Source of the DNA: Vibrio japonicus
GTDB lineage: Bacteria > Pseudomonadota > Gammaproteobacteria > Enterobacterales > Vibrionaceae
DNA: 64,000 nucleotides
NCBI RefSeq assembly: GCF_024582835.1
Contig: NZ_CP102096.1
Location: forward strand, 2,294,001 to 2,358,000
Direction: 5' to 3'
Part shown: piece after piece, positions 18,021 to 27,847 of the stretch
Numbering within the stretch: position 1 is the stretch's first letter
How the letters are laid out: each line of letters starts with the position of its first letter
Notes under the pieces: generated by a model
The model's input: only the letters and a program-made list of their open reading frames with translations
What the model was told of the DNA's origin: nothing
Database searches by the model: none
Made by a program: the position numbers and the translations under genes

Positions 18021-18043
18021 GGGCGCACCTTATTGGTGCGCCC
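18021..18043 (-). terminator. Terminator of yacL, also a candidate NtrC-binding box
   Basis: GGGCGCACC (18021-18029), TTATT, GGTGCGCCC (18035-18043): a nine-pair GC-rich stem followed on the minus strand by TTTCTTTTTTT, a strong intrinsic terminator for yacL. The core GCACC-N5-GGTGC at 18025-18039 also has the spacing and half-sites of an NtrC enhancer, about 75 bases upstream of the sigma54-like promoter. Confidence 0.8.
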
Positions 18044-18092
18044 TTCTCACAAAAATGAAGCAGTAAAACAATTTCGGTGCAATGGCGAAAAT

Positions 18093-18461
18093 CTACCTAC
18101 TAACAAAGAGCTGCCACTGCTGTATTAATTGCTGAAAGTCTTCTAACCCACAGCAAGCAACACTCTCGCAGTCATACAACTCAAACTCGCTCCCTTCCTC
18201 CAGCTCAATACTGTGTAGCAACGCGTTATCTTGTACCGTTACTTCATCACCACAGATCATCAAACTGATTTCACGACCAATCAGTGAGAATTCTTGAGTA
18301 GGGCTCTGTATTGCTGAGGAAATAAGCTCTTGAATGGCATCAAGCTTGTCGCGTTTTTTACCTATTTCTTCTTGCAGCCAGCGGCCAATAATTTCGTGAT
18401 CCATAGAGCAGTGGCAGTAATAGCTACCGTCGAGGGTGTTTTTCTTAAATTCGTAATCCAT
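18093..18461 (-). CDS. yacL: UPF0231 family protein YacL
   Basis: A 122-residue acidic protein of unknown function. The start MDYEFKKNTLDGSYYCHCSMDHEIIGRWLQEE aligns well with E. coli YacL (MDYEF..., MGHEVVGHWFNEE), and the C-terminal block CGLEDFQQLIQQWQLFV matches CGVEDFLQVV. In E. coli it neighbours acnB, and here it is within a few kilobases of acnB, separated by the glycerate cluster. It has its own terminator. No catalytic motif, signal peptide or membrane segment is visible, and I give no function. Confidence 0.85.
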   Translation of the reverse strand: MDYEFKKNTLDGSYYCHCSMDHEIIGRWLQEEIGKKRDKLDAIQELISSAIQSPTQEFSLIGREISLMICGDEVTVQDNALLHSIELEEGSEFELYDCESVACCGLEDFQQLIQQWQLFVSR

Positions 18462-18531
18462 GTTTTTCTCTATTGATAACGAGATCAGGTACTATTATCG
18501 ATAAAATTCTTCTGAGGCACCATTCTCTAGC

Positions 18532-19674
18532 ATGAAACTGAACGAAGCGATTGCTCGGCAGATTGTCGAGCGCACTATGAAGATCATCCCGTACTCTGTC
18601 AATGTTATGGATGAACAAGGACGAATCATAGGTTCGGGAGACCCTTCTCGCTTGCAGCAAAAGCATGAAGGAGCGGTGTTGGCCAGCGCGGAGCGTCGCG
18701 TCGTTGAAATCGACCAAGCCACTGCCGCACACCTCAAAGGAGTAAAGCCTGGGATCAATTTACCAATCGTGCACCACCAGCAAGTGCTCGGCGTAGTCGG
18801 TATTTCTGGCGAGCCTTCACAGGTGCGACATTATGGTGAGTTAGTCAAAATGACCGCAGAGTTGATCGTTGAACAAGCCGAACTCATGGAGCAAGTTCAG
18901 TGGGATAAGCGCCATAGGGAAGAGTTAGTACTGCAGTTAATTTCCGCCGAAGAGAGCGACGCTCAAAAGCTATCGACCATCGCGCAAAGGCTTGATATCG
19001 ATATCAATGAGCCACGCATCGCGACGATTATTAAGCTGACCCCACTCGGCGATAACACACTGACCTTAGAACACATGCAACACCTTGTTCACCTACTCGA
19101 ATACCCAGAGCGCAATAATCTTGTTGGTATCCTATCGGTGTCTGAACATGAAGTAGTGGTACTCAAGCCCGCCTCCTTGAGTGGTGAGGGATGGAATCCA
19201 GATAAAGAACGCAAACGTGTCAAAGCGTTGCTCAAGCGGATCAATAAAGAGGCCAGCTTTCGAGTCCGGGTCGCAGTGGGAGATTATTTTCCGGGTATTA
19301 ATGGCCTAACCCGTTCATATCAAAGCGCGAAGACCACACTGCAGGTGACACGTAAGCTAAAAGGAACGATTTTCTTTTTTCACGACCACCAACTACCAGT
19401 GTTGCTCAGCGCAATGCAGTACCAAAACTGGCAACGAGAAAAGCTACTCAACCCTTTGCTGGAACTGCAACAGCATGACCGCCAGGGTCAGTTACAAAAG
19501 ACGATCGAAGCATATTTGTTACTAAATTGTGATCCAGTTAAAACCTGCCAAGAGCTGCATATTCACCGCAACACGCTTCGTTATCGACTTGATAAGATCA
19601 ACGAGCTTACTTCAATAGATATCAACAAGTTAGAAGATAAAATCCACTTGTACTTAGCATTGAAATTGTACTAG
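18532..19674 (+). CDS. cdaR: Sugar-diacid/glycerate utilisation regulator, CdaR family
   Basis: A 380-residue transcription activator. The N-terminal sugar-diacid recognition domain (about residues 1-135) begins MKLNEAIARQIVERTMKIIPYSVNVMDEQGRIIGSGD, very like E. coli CdaR. A middle GGDEF-like region follows, and the C-terminal PucR-type HTH reads CQELHIHRNTLRYRLDKINELT. E. coli CdaR activates glucarate, galactarate and glycerate genes. Here it is followed by a GntP-family permease and glycerate kinase, so glycerate is a plausible inducer. The start is 70 bases from the divergent yacL. Confidence 0.88.
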   Translation: MKLNEAIARQIVERTMKIIPYSVNVMDEQGRIIGSGDPSRLQQKHEGAVLASAERRVVEIDQATAAHLKGVKPGINLPIVHHQQVLGVVGISGEPSQVRHYGELVKMTAELIVEQAELMEQVQWDKRHREELVLQLISAEESDAQKLSTIAQRLDIDINEPRIATIIKLTPLGDNTLTLEHMQHLVHLLEYPERNNLVGILSVSEHEVVVLKPASLSGEGWNPDKERKRVKALLKRINKEASFRVRVAVGDYFPGINGLTRSYQSAKTTLQVTRKLKGTIFFFHDHQLPVLLSAMQYQNWQREKLLNPLLELQQHDRQGQLQKTIEAYLLLNCDPVKTCQELHIHRNTLRYRLDKINELTSIDINKLEDKIHLYLALKLY

Positions 19675-19695
19675 CTTAAGCTACAAACTTGTCAC

Positions 19696-19748
19696 TTTGC
19701 ACAATTTAAACAAGAACCAAACGTTCAACTTTGTACATTTGCACAATT
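19696..19748 (+). promoter_or_regulatory. Paired direct repeats upstream of the permease gene (candidate CdaR operator)
   Basis: TTTGCACAATT occurs at 19696-19706 and again at 19738-19748, a start-to-start distance of 42 bases or about four helical turns. Both lie between cdaR and the permease gene. Assignment to CdaR is by context only; I know no confirmed CdaR motif to compare. Confidence 0.5.
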
Positions 19749-19830
19749 CAATTTATCTCAAATCCACGATAATGCGCCTAGCTATTAAGAAACAGACAAG
19801 ATAACAAACACCTCTGATTAGCTAGACAAC

Positions 19831-19852
19831 GGCTGAGCCCACACGCTCAGCC
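19831..19852 (+). other. Hairpin in the leader of the permease gene
   Basis: GGCTGAGC (19831-19838) and GCTCAGCC (19845-19852) form a perfect eight-pair stem with a six-base loop, 40 bases before the ATG. There is no T tract after it, so it is a leader structure, not a terminator. Confidence 0.55.
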
Positions 19853-19892
19853 AACATACTTACCGTCCCTAACCCTTACTCGGAGTTTTCAC

Positions 19893-21248
19893 ATGGAGCT
19901 GATACTCATATTGTTGGCGGTGATTGGCTTTATCGTCATCGCCACCACCAAATTTAAGTTACACCCCTTCCTCGCCTTAATCAGTGCAGCTTTTATCGCG
20001 GCATTCGCTTACGGTTTACCAGCCGATAGTATCGCGAAAACCATCACTGGTGGTTTTGGTGGCATCTTAGGCTACATCGGTTTGGTGATCGTCTTAGGTA
20101 CCATCATCGGTGTGATCTTGGAAAAAAGTGGTGCGGCTATCACTATGGCTGATAGCGTTATTCGCCTTTTAGGTGACCGCTTCCCAACCCTGACTATGAC
20201 CATTATCGGCTACATCGTTTCTGTCCCTGTTTTCTGCGATTCTGGTTTTGTCATCTTAAACTCACTAAAAGAGTCACTCTCTAAGCGTCTGCGCACTTCA
20301 AGCGTTGCAATGAGTGTTGCACTGGCGACAGGTTTATACGCTACTCACACATTCGTACCACCAACACCGGGCCCAATTGCTGCCGCGGGTAACCTTGGTT
20401 TGGAATCAAACCTTGGCCTAGTGATTGGCGTCGGTATCTTTGTTGCAGCAACAGCCGCACTCGCGGGTATGTTGTGGGCGAACCGTTTTAAAAACGTGGA
20501 ACCTGACAATATCGATGAAGAGCATCAAGAGCTAAGCCAAGACTGGCAAGCACTGAAGGAGTCATACGGAAAACTGCCAACAGCGGGTCAGGCGTTCTCT
20601 CCTATCTTTGTGCCAATTCTATTTATCTGTTTAGGATCAATCGCGAAGTTCCCTTCTTACCCTCTTGGTCAAGGTGCTGTCTTCGACGTATTGGCTTTCT
20701 TAGGTCAACCACTGGTCGCACTGTTTATCGGCTTACTGCTATCGATTCGTCTACTTAAATCAGACAACAAAGCAGAAGAGTTTGGTCAACGTATCAGCCA
20801 AGGCATCACGTCTGCAGCGCCTATCCTGCTAATCACCGGTGCTGGTGGCGCGTTTGGTGCAGTATTGAAAGCAACCGAACTTGGCACGTACTTAGGTGAG
20901 ACCTTGTCTGCCTTTGGCGTCGGTATCTTTATGCCATTCATCGTTGCCGCAGCACTGAAAACAGCACAAGGTTCGTCAACGGTTGCTCTAGTTACCACTT
21001 CTGCGCTTGTCGCTCCTATGTTGTCGCAACTAGGCTTAGATACAGAAATGGGTCGCGTACTCACGGTAATGGCGATCGGTGCTGGTGCAATGACGGTATC
21101 TCACGCGAACGATAGCTTCTTCTGGGTTGTGTCTCAGTTTAGCCGCATGAGCGTAGGTCTTGCATACCGTGCACAAACCGCTGCGACATTTGTTCAAGGT
21201 GTGACCGCGATGACGCTGGTATACCTACTGAGCCTAGTTTTACTGTAA
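19893..21248 (+). CDS. GntP-family permease (gluconate/glycerate type)
   Basis: A 451-residue hydrophobic inner-membrane protein with 12 or more membrane segments. Typical GntP blocks include GGFGGILGYIGLVIVLGTIIGVILEKSGAA, THTFVPPTPGPIAAAGNLG, and HANDSFFWVVSQFSRMS near the C-terminus. Members carry gluconate, related sugar acids or glycerate by proton symport. The glycerate kinase gene starts ten bases after the stop, so a glycerate or sugar-diacid breakdown substrate is more likely than gluconate. That is inference from neighbours. Confidence 0.88.
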   Translation: MELILILLAVIGFIVIATTKFKLHPFLALISAAFIAAFAYGLPADSIAKTITGGFGGILGYIGLVIVLGTIIGVILEKSGAAITMADSVIRLLGDRFPTLTMTIIGYIVSVPVFCDSGFVILNSLKESLSKRLRTSSVAMSVALATGLYATHTFVPPTPGPIAAAGNLGLESNLGLVIGVGIFVAATAALAGMLWANRFKNVEPDNIDEEHQELSQDWQALKESYGKLPTAGQAFSPIFVPILFICLGSIAKFPSYPLGQGAVFDVLAFLGQPLVALFIGLLLSIRLLKSDNKAEEFGQRISQGITSAAPILLITGAGGAFGAVLKATELGTYLGETLSAFGVGIFMPFIVAAALKTAQGSSTVALVTTSALVAPMLSQLGLDTEMGRVLTVMAIGAGAMTVSHANDSFFWVVSQFSRMSVGLAYRAQTAATFVQGVTAMTLVYLLSLVLL

Positions 21249-21258
21249 GAGAAATTTC

Positions 21259-22389
21259 ATGAAGATAGTTATTGCACCTGATTCTTTTAAAGAAAGTCTG
21301 TCCGCCATGGAAGTGGCGACGTGTATCGAAAAAGGGTTTAAAGAGGTTTTTCCTCACGCTGACTACGTCAAGGTTCCGATGGCGGACGGTGGCGAAGGTA
21401 CGGTGCAATCCCTTGTGGATGCAACGGGTGGCCGAATTGTCACTTGCCAAGTAACCGGTCCACTAGGGCAGCCTGTTGAAGGGTTTTATGGCCTACTCGG
21501 TGACGGCGATACTGCCGTTATCGAAATGGCTGCGGCTTCGGGTCTGCATTTGGTTCCAACAGCCAGTAGAAACCCGTTAATCACAACCTCATTCGGTACG
21601 GGTGAGTTGATTCAAGCGGCACTAGAGCAAAACGTGAAACGCATTATTGTAGGGTTAGGTGGCAGTGCCACTAACGATGCGGGTCTGGGCATGTTGCAAG
21701 CATTGGGGGCTCAATGTTCAGACGCACAAGGTTTCGCTTTACCTGCTGGCGGGGCTGCGCTCAACAGCCTTGCGGCAATCAACCTTTCAACGCTGGACGC
21801 TCGTCTTCAACACATCGAACTCCTGGTCGCTTGCGATGTGGATAATCCACTTTGTGGCGTTCATGGTGCCTCTGCGATATTTGGACCGCAAAAAGGGGCA
21901 ACAGCAGAAATGGTGGAAACCCTCGATAACGCGTTGAAGCAGTTCGCTCATGTAGTTAAGAGTGACCTCAATAAAGATATTCTTCAGTTATCTGGCGGTG
22001 GCGCTGCCGGTGGTATGGGCGCGGCTTTAGTCGGCGTCCTAAACGCGGAGCTTCAGCCGGGCGTGGATATCGTTATCGAGGCGCTCAAACTTGATAGCTT
22101 AGTGCAAGACGCTGACCTAGTGATCACTGGAGAGGGTCGTATTGATAGTCAGACGATTCATGGCAAAACACCTATCGGCGTAGCGCGTACCGCTAAACGT
22201 TACGATAAGAAAGTCATCGCGATTGCTGGCTGTTTTACTCCTGACTATGGCGTTGTTCACGAACACGGTTTGGATGCGGTCTTTGCTATCGTTAACCGCT
22301 CGGTTGACCTCGCCACGGCGCTGCAAGAAGCCGAGCTAAATCTTCAGCAAACCTCACGTAATATCGCTACTTTGCTTAAGCTAGGTTAA
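21259..22389 (+). CDS. garK: Glycerate 2-kinase
   Basis: A 376-residue enzyme of the GarK/GlxK glycerate kinase family. The start MKIVIAPDSFKESLSAMEVATCIEKGF is diagnostic; GGSATNDAGLGMLQALG and GEGRIDSQTIHGKTPIGVA are conserved active-site blocks. It transfers phosphate from ATP to glycerate to give 2-phosphoglycerate, feeding glycolysis. It forms a two-gene operon with the permease and ends at an intrinsic terminator. garK and glxK cannot be told apart from the sequence alone. Confidence 0.92.
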   Translation: MKIVIAPDSFKESLSAMEVATCIEKGFKEVFPHADYVKVPMADGGEGTVQSLVDATGGRIVTCQVTGPLGQPVEGFYGLLGDGDTAVIEMAAASGLHLVPTASRNPLITTSFGTGELIQAALEQNVKRIIVGLGGSATNDAGLGMLQALGAQCSDAQGFALPAGGAALNSLAAINLSTLDARLQHIELLVACDVDNPLCGVHGASAIFGPQKGATAEMVETLDNALKQFAHVVKSDLNKDILQLSGGGAAGGMGAALVGVLNAELQPGVDIVIEALKLDSLVQDADLVITGEGRIDSQTIHGKTPIGVARTAKRYDKKVIAIAGCFTPDYGVVHEHGLDAVFAIVNRSVDLATALQEAELNLQQTSRNIATLLKLG

Positions 22390-22420
22390 TCAAGGTTACC
22401 AGTAAACAAATACAACAAAG

Positions 22421-22444
22421 GCCACTGAGTTAAGTGGCTTTTTT
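22421..22444 (+). terminator. Intrinsic terminator after glycerate kinase
   Basis: GCCACT (22421-22426) and AGTGGC (22433-22438), flanked by AAAG and followed by TTTTTT. It ends the permease-kinase operon. Confidence 0.8.
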
Positions 22445-22533
22445 CTTGTCTATATTTCCTTGTACAAACCTTGTTCGTTTACCTTTCATATCGCTATCAA
22501 CCTTCACTCAGCCAATCGACAGGCAATAAAAAA

Positions 22534-22553
22534 CCGCCGATTTTCATCGGCGG
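22534..22553 (-). terminator. Intrinsic terminator of acnB
   Basis: CCGCCGAT (22534-22541) and ATCGGCGG (22546-22553) with a TTTC loop. On the minus strand it is followed by TTTTTTATTG, 32 bases after the acnB stop. Confidence 0.88.
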
Positions 22554-22584
22554 CTTTATCCATTATGAGTTATCTATCCTGAGC

Positions 22585-25182
22585 TTATGCTGGCTCTTGG
22601 AAGATCACTGTGTCCGCTTTCTTGGTGTACTGATCCATCAAGTGGAAGTTCAAGTAACGGTAAGTGTCAGCTGCTGTCGCGTTGATCTTCGCCGCGTACT
22701 CTAGGTACTCTTCCTTAGTTGGAATACGACCAAGAATCGCACCTACTGCCGCAAGCTCAGCTGAAGACAGGTAAACGTTCGCACCTGTACCCAGACGGTT
22801 CGGGAAGTTACGCGTTGAAGTCGACATTACAGTTGCTTTGTCTGCTACGCGAGCTTGGTTACCCATACATAGTGAACATCCTGGAGTTTCGATACGAACA
22901 CCAGCACGGCCGTAAATACCGTAGTAACCTTCTTCCGTTAGCTGATCACGGTCCATCTTAGTTGGCGGAGCCACCCATAGACGTGTATCTAGCTGACCAC
23001 CCCACTGCTCAAGCAGTTTACCTGCTGCGCGGAAGTGACCGATGTTCGTCATACATGAACCGATGAAGACTTCGTCGATTTGTGTACCTTGAACTTCTGA
23101 AAGTAGACGAGCGTCATCAGGATCGTTTGGCGCACATAGGATTGGTTCGTTGATTTCCGCTAGATCGATCTCGATAACGTGCGCGTATTCTGCATCCGCG
23201 TCCGCTTCCATTAGCTCTGGATTCGCCAACCACTCTTGCATTGCTGTGATACGACGCTCGATGGTACGACGGTCGCCGTAACCTTCAGATATCATCCACT
23301 TAAGCATAGTGATGTTCGAGTTTAGGTACTCTTCAATCGACGCTTGAGACAGCTTAACCGTACAACCTGCCGCAGAACGCTCTGCTGATGCATCTGAAAG
23401 TTCGAACGCTTGCTCAACCGTTAGGTGCTCAACACCTTCGATCTCTAGTACGCGACCAGAGAATTCGTTGATCTTACCCGCTTTCTCAACTGTCAGTAGA
23501 CCTTGCTTGATGCCGTAGTAAGGAATCGCATGTACTAGGTCACGTAGCGTGATACCTGGCTGCATTTCACCTTTGAAGCGAACCAAAATTGACTCTGGCA
23601 TATCCAGTGGCATTACACCTGTTGCTGCTGCGAATGCAACCAGACCAGAACCTGCTGGAAATGAGATACCTAGTGGGAAACGAGTATGCGAGTCACCACC
23701 TGTACCTACTGTATCAGGTAGAAGCATACGGTTTAGCCACGAGTGGATAACACCGTCACCCGGACGTAGAGATACACCACCACGGTTCATGATGAAATCA
23801 GGTAGCGTGTGGTGAGTGTTTACGTCAACTGGTTTAGGGTATGCAGATGTGTGACAGAAAGACTGCATTACTAGGTCAGCAGAGAAGCCAAGACACGCAA
23901 GGTCTTTTAGCTCATCACGCGTCATAGGACCCGTTGTATCCTGAGAACCTACAGTCGTCATCTTAGGCTCACAGTAAGTGCCCGGACGAACACCTTCTAC
24001 GCCACATGCTTTACCAACCATCTTCTGAGCAAGCGAGTAACCTTTGCCTGTATCAACAACGTCACCTGGCTTACGGAAGATATCAGTAGACTCTAAACCT
24101 AGAGATTGACGAGCCTTGTCTGTTAGGCCACGACCGATGATCAGTGGGATACGACCACCAGCACGTACTTCATCGATCAGTACGTCTGTTTTAAGTTTGA
24201 ACTCAGCCAGAGTTTCGCCAGTTTCGTGGTTACATACTTTGCCTTCGAATGGGTAAACGTCGATCACGTCGCCCATGTTTAGCTTAGATACGTCAACTTC
24301 GATTGGTAGTGCGCCCGCATCTTCCATTGTGTTGAAGAAGATAGGTGCAATCTTACCACCTAGCACGTAACCGCCAGCACGTTTGTTTGGCACGTTAGGG
24401 ATGTCATCGCCCATAAACCAAAGCACTGAGTTAGTTGCAGATTTACGTGAAGAACCCGTACCTACTACGTCACCAACGTAAACCAATTGATGGCCTTTAG
24501 ATTGAAGCTCTTCGATCTGTTTGATTGGACCGATGCTACCTGGTTGATCTGGGTTGATACCATCACGCTCGTTCTTCAGCATTGCAAGCGCGTGAACTGG
24601 GATATCAGGACGAGACCATGCATCTGGCGCTGGAGACAGGTCATCAGTGTTAGTCTCACCAGTTACCTTGAATACGGTTAGCGTAATTTTTTCTTGTAGT
24701 GCAGGCTTAGATAGGAACCATTCCGCATCAGCCCAAGATTGTAGAACCTGTTGTGCAAACGCATTGCCTGCTTTCGCTTTCTCTTCAACATCGTAGAAAG
24801 CATCGAACATAAGCAGAGTATGAGATAGCGCTTTAGCAGAAATCGGAGCTAGAGATGCATCATCAAGTAAATCCACAAGTGGTGCAATGTTGTAACCACC
24901 TTGCATTGTACCTAGCAACTGAGCCGCTTTTTCACGGTTTACTAGCGGAGAAGATACTTCACCTTTTGCAACAGCAGTCAGGAAGCCAGCTTTAACATAC
25001 GCAGCTTCATCTACACCAGGTGGAATGCGGTTCTCTAGAAGATCAAGAAGAAACTCTTCTTCACCTTGAGGGGGATTTTTAAGAAGATCCACAAGGCCTG
25101 CAACTTGCTCGGCATCTAGTGGTTTAGGAACAACTCCTTCAGCAGCACGCTCTTCGACGTGTTTACGGTAGGCTTCAAGCAC
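22585..25182 (-). CDS. acnB: Aconitate hydratase B / 2-methylisocitrate dehydratase
   Basis: An 865-residue [4Fe-4S] enzyme of the TCA cycle, converting citrate to isocitrate via cis-aconitate. The N-terminal HEAT-like domain ([23 protein letters not shown]) is specific to AcnB, and length and sequence follow the E. coli protein closely. Cluster cysteines are in [18 protein letters not shown] and [11 protein letters not shown] contexts. The start codon is GTG (CAC at 25180-25182 on the plus strand), preceded by AGAGGAAAAAGTC. A GC-rich stem that could form about 20-60 bases upstream (25207-25242) suggests leader structure. In E. coli it neighbours lpd and yacL; here both are nearby but not adjacent. 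Confidence 0.96.
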   Translation of the reverse strand: MLEAYRKHVEERAAEGVVPKPLDAEQVAGLVDLLKNPPQGEEEFLLDLLENRIPPGVDEAAYVKAGFLTAVAKGEVSSPLVNREKAAQLLGTMQGGYNIAPLVDLLDDASLAPISAKALSHTLLMFDAFYDVEEKAKAGNAFAQQVLQSWADAEWFLSKPALQEKITLTVFKVTGETNTDDLSPAPDAWSRPDIPVHALAMLKNERDGINPDQPGSIGPIKQIEELQSKGHQLVYVGDVVGTGSSRKSATNSVLWFMGDDIPNVPNKRAGGYVLGGKIAPIFFNTMEDAGALPIEVDVSKLNMGDVIDVYPFEGKVCNHETGETLAEFKLKTDVLIDEVRAGGRIPLIIGRGLTDKARQSLGLESTDIFRKPGDVVDTGKGYSLAQKMVGKACGVEGVRPGTYCEPKMTTVGSQDTTGPMTRDELKDLACLGFSADLVMQSFCHTSAYPKPVDVNTHHTLPDFIMNRGGVSLRPGDGVIHSWLNRMLLPDTVGTGGDSHTRFPLGISFPAGSGLVAFAAATGVMPLDMPESILVRFKGEMQPGITLRDLVHAIPYYGIKQGLLTVEKAGKINEFSGRVLEIEGVEHLTVEQAFELSDASAERSAAGCTVKLSQASIEEYLNSNITMLKWMISEGYGDRRTIERRITAMQEWLANPELMEADADAEYAHVIEIDLAEINEPILCAPNDPDDARLLSEVQGTQIDEVFIGSCMTNIGHFRAAGKLLEQWGGQLDTRLWVAPPTKMDRDQLTEEGYYGIYGRAGVRIETPGCSLCMGNQARVADKATVMSTSTRNFPNRLGTGANVYLSSAELAAVGAILGRIPTKEEYLEYAAKINATAADTYRYLNFHLMDQYTKKADTVIFQEPA

Positions 25183-25478
25183 GACTTTTTCCTCTCATTG
25201 CGGCCCCTCCCCTTAGTTACTATTTATTCAAAAATAAGGGAGTGAGCATCCTTGGAAACTTGGCTCTCCGGCCATATTTTTCAATCAATTTGAGTGAGAA
25301 ACAGCGCCAGAGAGGCCAAACTGTGGGCAGTAGAATAGCAAATTTAACCTTAAATTAAAATCTCATCACTTTGACCAACATAGCAACTTAAGACTAAAGT
25401 TTTACGATTTTTTCCCATCAATCGCGACCATTTCCTGTCGATGAGGATGACGAACATGCCCAAACTCAGCCATCCAAA

Positions 25479-27779
25479 TCACTTAAATGTCGTTCCTATG
25501 ATGAGGTAAAACGAATCAAACCGTTGCTCAGCTCTACCGTACCCAAGCATCACAGGGCCGATTGGCGAATCGACACCTGCAAATATAGAACCAGCGGTAT
25601 AAAGTGGCGCATCTCTTAACGAGATATCGGGATCAGACCATACACCACCGTATTCTAGAGACGCCCCTAAATAGAATGGGGATGTAAACAGACCAAAATT
25701 ATTATCGAACCATTTGTATCGGTAAACGAGGCTGCTAAATGCTTTGTTTTGGCCAATCAGGCTATTTCTGGGAATACCTGAAAGATTAAGAAAGCCACCA
25801 ATTTCTCTTGGATCTATCGGTACAGAAGAGTTTTTACTTCTTACAACGCCAAGATCGAGATTTGCGACCAAAGTATGCCGTGAAAAGCTATGAGCCGCTT
25901 TAAATACCGCACCGAGCTCATAAGAGGTATCTTCAGTGTGCGGGCTACTGAACAACTCCTCTTCGTCTACCGTTTCGTCCTTTGAAATCAAGTAGTTCAA
26001 GTCTAGGTATATTCCCTCAGTAGGAAGGCTAAAGCTGTCTAAGGTGTCTATACGATAGCTAGCAAAAGCGCCAATGCGATTATAGCTAACATCGCCTAGT
26101 GTGGGTAAATTAGAAAACTCACCTTCTCCGTCTGTATACCTCAAACCCACTTTAAACTCACTCCAAAGTGTTTGCTGATAACCTATCGCGGCTTCTGCTT
26201 CCCATTCTTTATATGAGACTGGGAGGAAGTTATCGGATGCTTCTAGGCTGGTATCATCAAAACCGGAGACAGGCGCGCTACGTTTTTCGTTTTTGTACGC
26301 GAGGCTCACCGTCGTAAACATTTTTTGGCCGGATCGAATTGGGCTGTACAGCTCCCCTTCAATCAATTTGTCAGTACCCATTTCAAGGTTGGTTCGAAAT
26401 TCAGCACCATGTGGATTGAGATCAGTAAAATTGGTCGACATACCGATCGAATACTGGCTATCGGTCGTAAAATCATCTTCTAGGAAGAAACGAAAGTTAA
26501 CGTAGTTTGGACCCCATGATTTTTCATTTACATCGACAATCAAAGCGCCTTTATCGTCCACTTCATCGTATCGATATTTGATCAACTCAAACCTATCGAG
26601 AGCATACAATTCCTGGACACTCTGCTCGATTTTTGTCAAGCTGTAACGATTGCCAGCGTGTAGGTTTAGTCGATTCTCAAGTAACTTATCACTGTAATGA
26701 GTGTTATTGTTTATGATGATTTGCTCGACTTTAATCTCATCCCCGTAGTGCAGTCTTTTACGCGCTTCTTGTTTGTTCTCAATGTAGTTCTGATATTCCG
26801 CTGAAGTCAGGCTATAACGCTCAAGCTGCTCTCGGTTTTGCATGGCTGCCAAATAACCTTTCATCAAAGCTTCTGGCATTCTGTCGAATTCCGTCGTTTC
26901 CATGTCACCAACTTCAGGGCTTAGTAGCACATCATATTCGGTCAAAGTGATGGCCTGACGTTGAGTGGTACTCCTGACGAGATAATTAGAAATCTGATCT
27001 GCGATGGTAATCAGAGTAGTGAAGTCTTCTTCAGATTTGTATTGGGTACTAATATCTACAGCGATAACAGCATCAGCCCCTAGATCTCTGGCTACGTCGA
27101 CAGGCATATTGTTGGTCACGCCACCATCAACGAGCATTTGACCATTTATCTGATAAGGGGGTAATGCGCCAGGGACAGACATACTCGCCATCATGGCATC
27201 CACGAGGTAACCATCACCAATAACAACGGGTTGAAGGTCAATAATATTCGTTGCAACCGAGCGGTAAGGAATCGCTAAGTCATCAAATGAAGAAAATGGG
27301 GGAAGGTTGCCCGTGGTTTCACGTAGGATTCGTAACATCCCCTGCCCTTGAACCAATCCTCGCGAGCCTCTAACTTCTCCCCACCTTAAGCCTAAATCGG
27401 TCGTTAATTGGTATCTGTCTTCGTATTCCTTGTCACGAGCTCGCCTTTGACTTCGATTCACACGGTCTCTGTACCCACTGTTCCAGTCAACCGTTCCCAC
27501 CAATGTTTCGATTTCATCCGAGCTCATTCCCGTCGCATACAGTCCACCGACATACGCCCCCATACTGGTGCCCGTGATGTAATCAACCGGAACTCTGAGC
27601 TCTTCCAACGCTTTTAAAACACCGATGTGCGCAGCTCCTTTTGCGCCTCCTCCGGCAAAAACAACCGCGATTTTTTTACGCTGCGCTTCCTTCTCTTTTG
27701 GCTCAGACAAGGCATTGGCGTAAGCCGACTGTACGAATGAAATCGAAGATACCAATACAATCCAAGCCAATTTTATCAT
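25479..27779 (-). CDS. Patatin-like phospholipase with C-terminal outer-membrane barrel (type Vd-like)
   Basis: A 766-residue protein with three parts. After a signal peptide (MIKLAWIVLVSSISFVQSAYA) comes a patatin/RssA domain: oxyanion loop GGGAKG at 43-48, nucleophile Ser72 in GTSMG, and catalytic Asp218 in DGGVTNN. A POTRA-like region lies at about 350-425 (VEQIIINNNTHYSDKLLENRLNLHAGNRY). A 16-strand BamA/Omp85-type barrel occupies about 430-766 and ends with phenylalanine near the C-terminus (IIGTTFK). This is the layout of Pseudomonas PlpD, the type Vd self-secreted lipase. Substrate and whether the patatin domain is released are unknown. It lies 68 bases downstream of mrcB in the same direction. 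Confidence 0.88.
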   Translation of the reverse strand: MIKLAWIVLVSSISFVQSAYANALSEPKEKEAQRKKIAVVFAGGGAKGAAHIGVLKALEELRVPVDYITGTSMGAYVGGLYATGMSSDEIETLVGTVDWNSGYRDRVNRSQRRARDKEYEDRYQLTTDLGLRWGEVRGSRGLVQGQGMLRILRETTGNLPPFSSFDDLAIPYRSVATNIIDLQPVVIGDGYLVDAMMASMSVPGALPPYQINGQMLVDGGVTNNMPVDVARDLGADAVIAVDISTQYKSEEDFTTLITIADQISNYLVRSTTQRQAITLTEYDVLLSPEVGDMETTEFDRMPEALMKGYLAAMQNREQLERYSLTSAEYQNYIENKQEARKRLHYGDEIKVEQIIINNNTHYSDKLLENRLNLHAGNRYSLTKIEQSVQELYALDRFELIKYRYDEVDDKGALIVDVNEKSWGPNYVNFRFFLEDDFTTDSQYSIGMSTNFTDLNPHGAEFRTNLEMGTDKLIEGELYSPIRSGQKMFTTVSLAYKNEKRSAPVSGFDDTSLEASDNFLPVSYKEWEAEAAIGYQQTLWSEFKVGLRYTDGEGEFSNLPTLGDVSYNRIGAFASYRIDTLDSFSLPTEGIYLDLNYLISKDETVDEEELFSSPHTEDTSYELGAVFKAAHSFSRHTLVANLDLGVVRSKNSSVPIDPREIGGFLNLSGIPRNSLIGQNKAFSSLVYRYKWFDNNFGLFTSPFYLGASLEYGGVWSDPDISLRDAPLYTAGSIFAGVDSPIGPVMLGYGRAEQRFDSFYLIIGTTFK

Positions 27780-27847
27780 TGTCTACGCTCGCTATTCTTG
27801 TTGCTTTTCTGGGTGTTAGCTTATCTATATGTGGCCAAAAGAGCGAG

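Noticed and set aside
23549..23815. Open frames opposite acnB
   Set aside because: Codon-biased genes on the minus strand leave long antisense frames; none has initiation signals or a known product.
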